64,000 bases of DNA from NCBI RefSeq assembly GCF_000285515.1, contig NZ_HE610964.1, forward strand, positions 60,228 to 124,227. Direction: 5' to 3'. The stretch comes from Paenibacillus senegalensis JC66 (lineage in GTDB: Bacteria; Bacillota; Bacilli; Paenibacillales; NBRC-103111). Numbering within the stretch: position 1 is the stretch's first letter; every line of letters begins with the position of its first letter. Positions 62,977 through 64,000 of the stretch are shown piece by piece. The notes below the pieces were generated by a model, which made no database searches, had not been told where the DNA came from, and saw only the letters and a list, made by a program, of their open reading frames with translations. Both the position numbers and the translations under genes were made by a program.

Positions 62977-63963
62977 CTAATTAAAAGGCGTTCTGATTGA
63001 CAGAGGAAAGATCATCTCGGTTTTTCCGGCACCTGTAACCGCCCATATTAAAAAATGCTGTGCCCCTTTGTTTCTCTTCGCAAAATGCTCTCGCGAGTCT
63101 TTATTGCGATCTTGGGCCAGAAACCGCAGACCGGCTAAAGAAGCTTCCGTCTGTGCAGGACTCAATCCCCAGTAGGCCACCAAATGCTTCTTCCAATTCA
63201 GCTCCGGAGTTACCATGGAGCCTTGATGTGCATAATCTTTATCCTCCTGTGAAGCCTGGCCTTGAATAAGCATAGAGCAGGAACGCACACGCCCCATGGT
63301 CAAGCACTCTTCACAATAAGGACATAATTCTCTGCATTGGTGACAATGCGACCAATGCATCCGTTCCTGACTGCTCCCACAGCGCTGGCATTGGTACTGG
63401 ACGGTAGATTTACCCCACGCTGCTCGTTCTATCCGCTTAATCCCCGGCAGCAGATGAATGGTTTGCCGAAGATAAGCTGTCTGTAAGCAATATCGTTGAG
63501 TCGCTTCACTCCATTGCAAGCCTTGCGTCTGCTGAAGCTGCTTCCATTCCTCCAACAATAAAGATCGCCCCTGCAGCTTGTCCAGTAGTTTTTGAAACTC
63601 TTTTTTGTCTCCGTTGTGATTATGAAGTCCTATACTTACTATGTCGTCATTTCTCCCCTTTTTAATTAAAGTTAATTTAAACGGAGCCGGCAGTGCCGAC
63701 CTGCTGTAGGGCCCGCTCTCCCATGTGCGCTGGATTTCTTCCCTCCACTTATCGTTGGTCGCATTGGCTGCACGTCTCGAACTAGCCGCCAACTGATTTT
63801 TCAGCCACATAGCTTGTCCTAACGATAAATCAGGCTCTAGCAGCATTAGCTGGTAAGCACCCTGCAGCCGCTCATGCCAAAAAAGGAAATCCGCCCTTAG
63901 ATCGAAGGTGATTTCCCAATACCATTGCCCATTATCTAGCACACCATATACAAAAACATTCAT
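62977..63963 (-). pseudogene. comFA: comFA 5' fragment (zinc and P-loop part)
   Basis: N-terminal part of ComFA, starting at ATG 63963 with AAGGA 7 nt upstream. It carries the cysteine zinc motif (CQRC, CHQC, CPYC, about residues 192-217) and Walker A AVTGAGKT (308-315). After residue 321 it runs into seven phage-encoded residues (SIRTPFN) and stops. It lacks Walker B and the C-terminal helicase domain, so it cannot work alone as the DNA-import motor. Confidence 0.93.
63002..63023. other. attR core
   Basis: 22 bp identical to 25115-25136. Host comFA continues to the right; phage DNA lies to the left. Confidence 0.93.
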
Positions 63964-64000
63964 CGCTTCGTCCTTCTTCCATGACTAGTTTTCTAATATT

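Larger units (their letters stand above)
25115..63023. mobile_element. siphovirus prophage inserted in comFA
   Basis: About 37.9 kb between two identical 22-bp cores. It has complete modules for integration, lysogeny, antirepression, replication, late control, packaging, HK97-type head, non-contractile tail (a single tail-tube gene and no sheath) and lysis. All structural genes look full length, so it may be inducible. The late genes run toward attL. Confidence 0.95.

Overview
This is a Gram-positive, Bacillales-type chromosome, most likely Paenibacillus. The gene order hpf-(csp)-fliT-fliS-flaG-fliD-hag-csrA-fliW-DUF6470-flgL-flgK-flgN-flgM-yvyF-comFC-comFA, with secA and prfB beyond hpf, matches the conserved late-flagellar/competence cluster of Bacillales. 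Several prophage proteins also look like those of Paenibacillus phages. All host genes in the window lie on the minus strand.

Positions 1-7200 hold a complete arginine biosynthesis cluster read as argC-argJ-argB-argD-argF-argG-argH (argH leaves the window). It is driven from a promoter overlapped by two ARG-box operators. Then come a YitT-family membrane protein, prfB with its autoregulatory +1 frameshift, secA, hpf, a cold-shock gene, a cluster of DnaA-box-like sequences, and the flagellar filament/hook genes with their regulators CsrA, FliW and FlgM.

At 25115-63023 a prophage of about 37.9 kb is inserted into comFA, exactly at the codons for the Walker A (P-loop) motif. The 22-bp att core is duplicated and intact at both ends, so precise excision would restore a 637-codon comFA. 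The prophage is a siphovirus with HK97-type capsid genes: integrase and repressor rightward at the right end, then leftward a Cro-like protein, an excisionase-like HTH, two BRO-N antirepressors, a replication module (initiator with internal iterons, helicase loader, DnaB-like helicase), a sigma-region-4 protein, a RinA-type late activator, HNH/terminase, portal, ClpP-type protease, capsid, connectors, tail tube, tape measure, Dit, a tail/fibre protein with His-rich repeats, a receptor-binding fibre, holin and M23 endolysin. Rightward cargo genes (a secreted stalk-domain protein, a zinc-ribbon protein, a NYN-domain ribonuclease, an unknown helical protein) interrupt the late region or follow lysis.

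The most unusual parts are non-coding. A ~410-bp array of consecutive hairpins (26071-26482) is built from two diverged copies of one unit. A ~370-bp structured leader with a terminator lies between the late activator and the HNH/terminase genes. The replication initiator appears split at a perfectly phased A AAA AAG slippery heptamer just downstream of six 19-bp iterons. Host DNA between csp and fliT carries four consensus DnaA boxes. Gene calls come from reading translations and motifs only; no database search was run.
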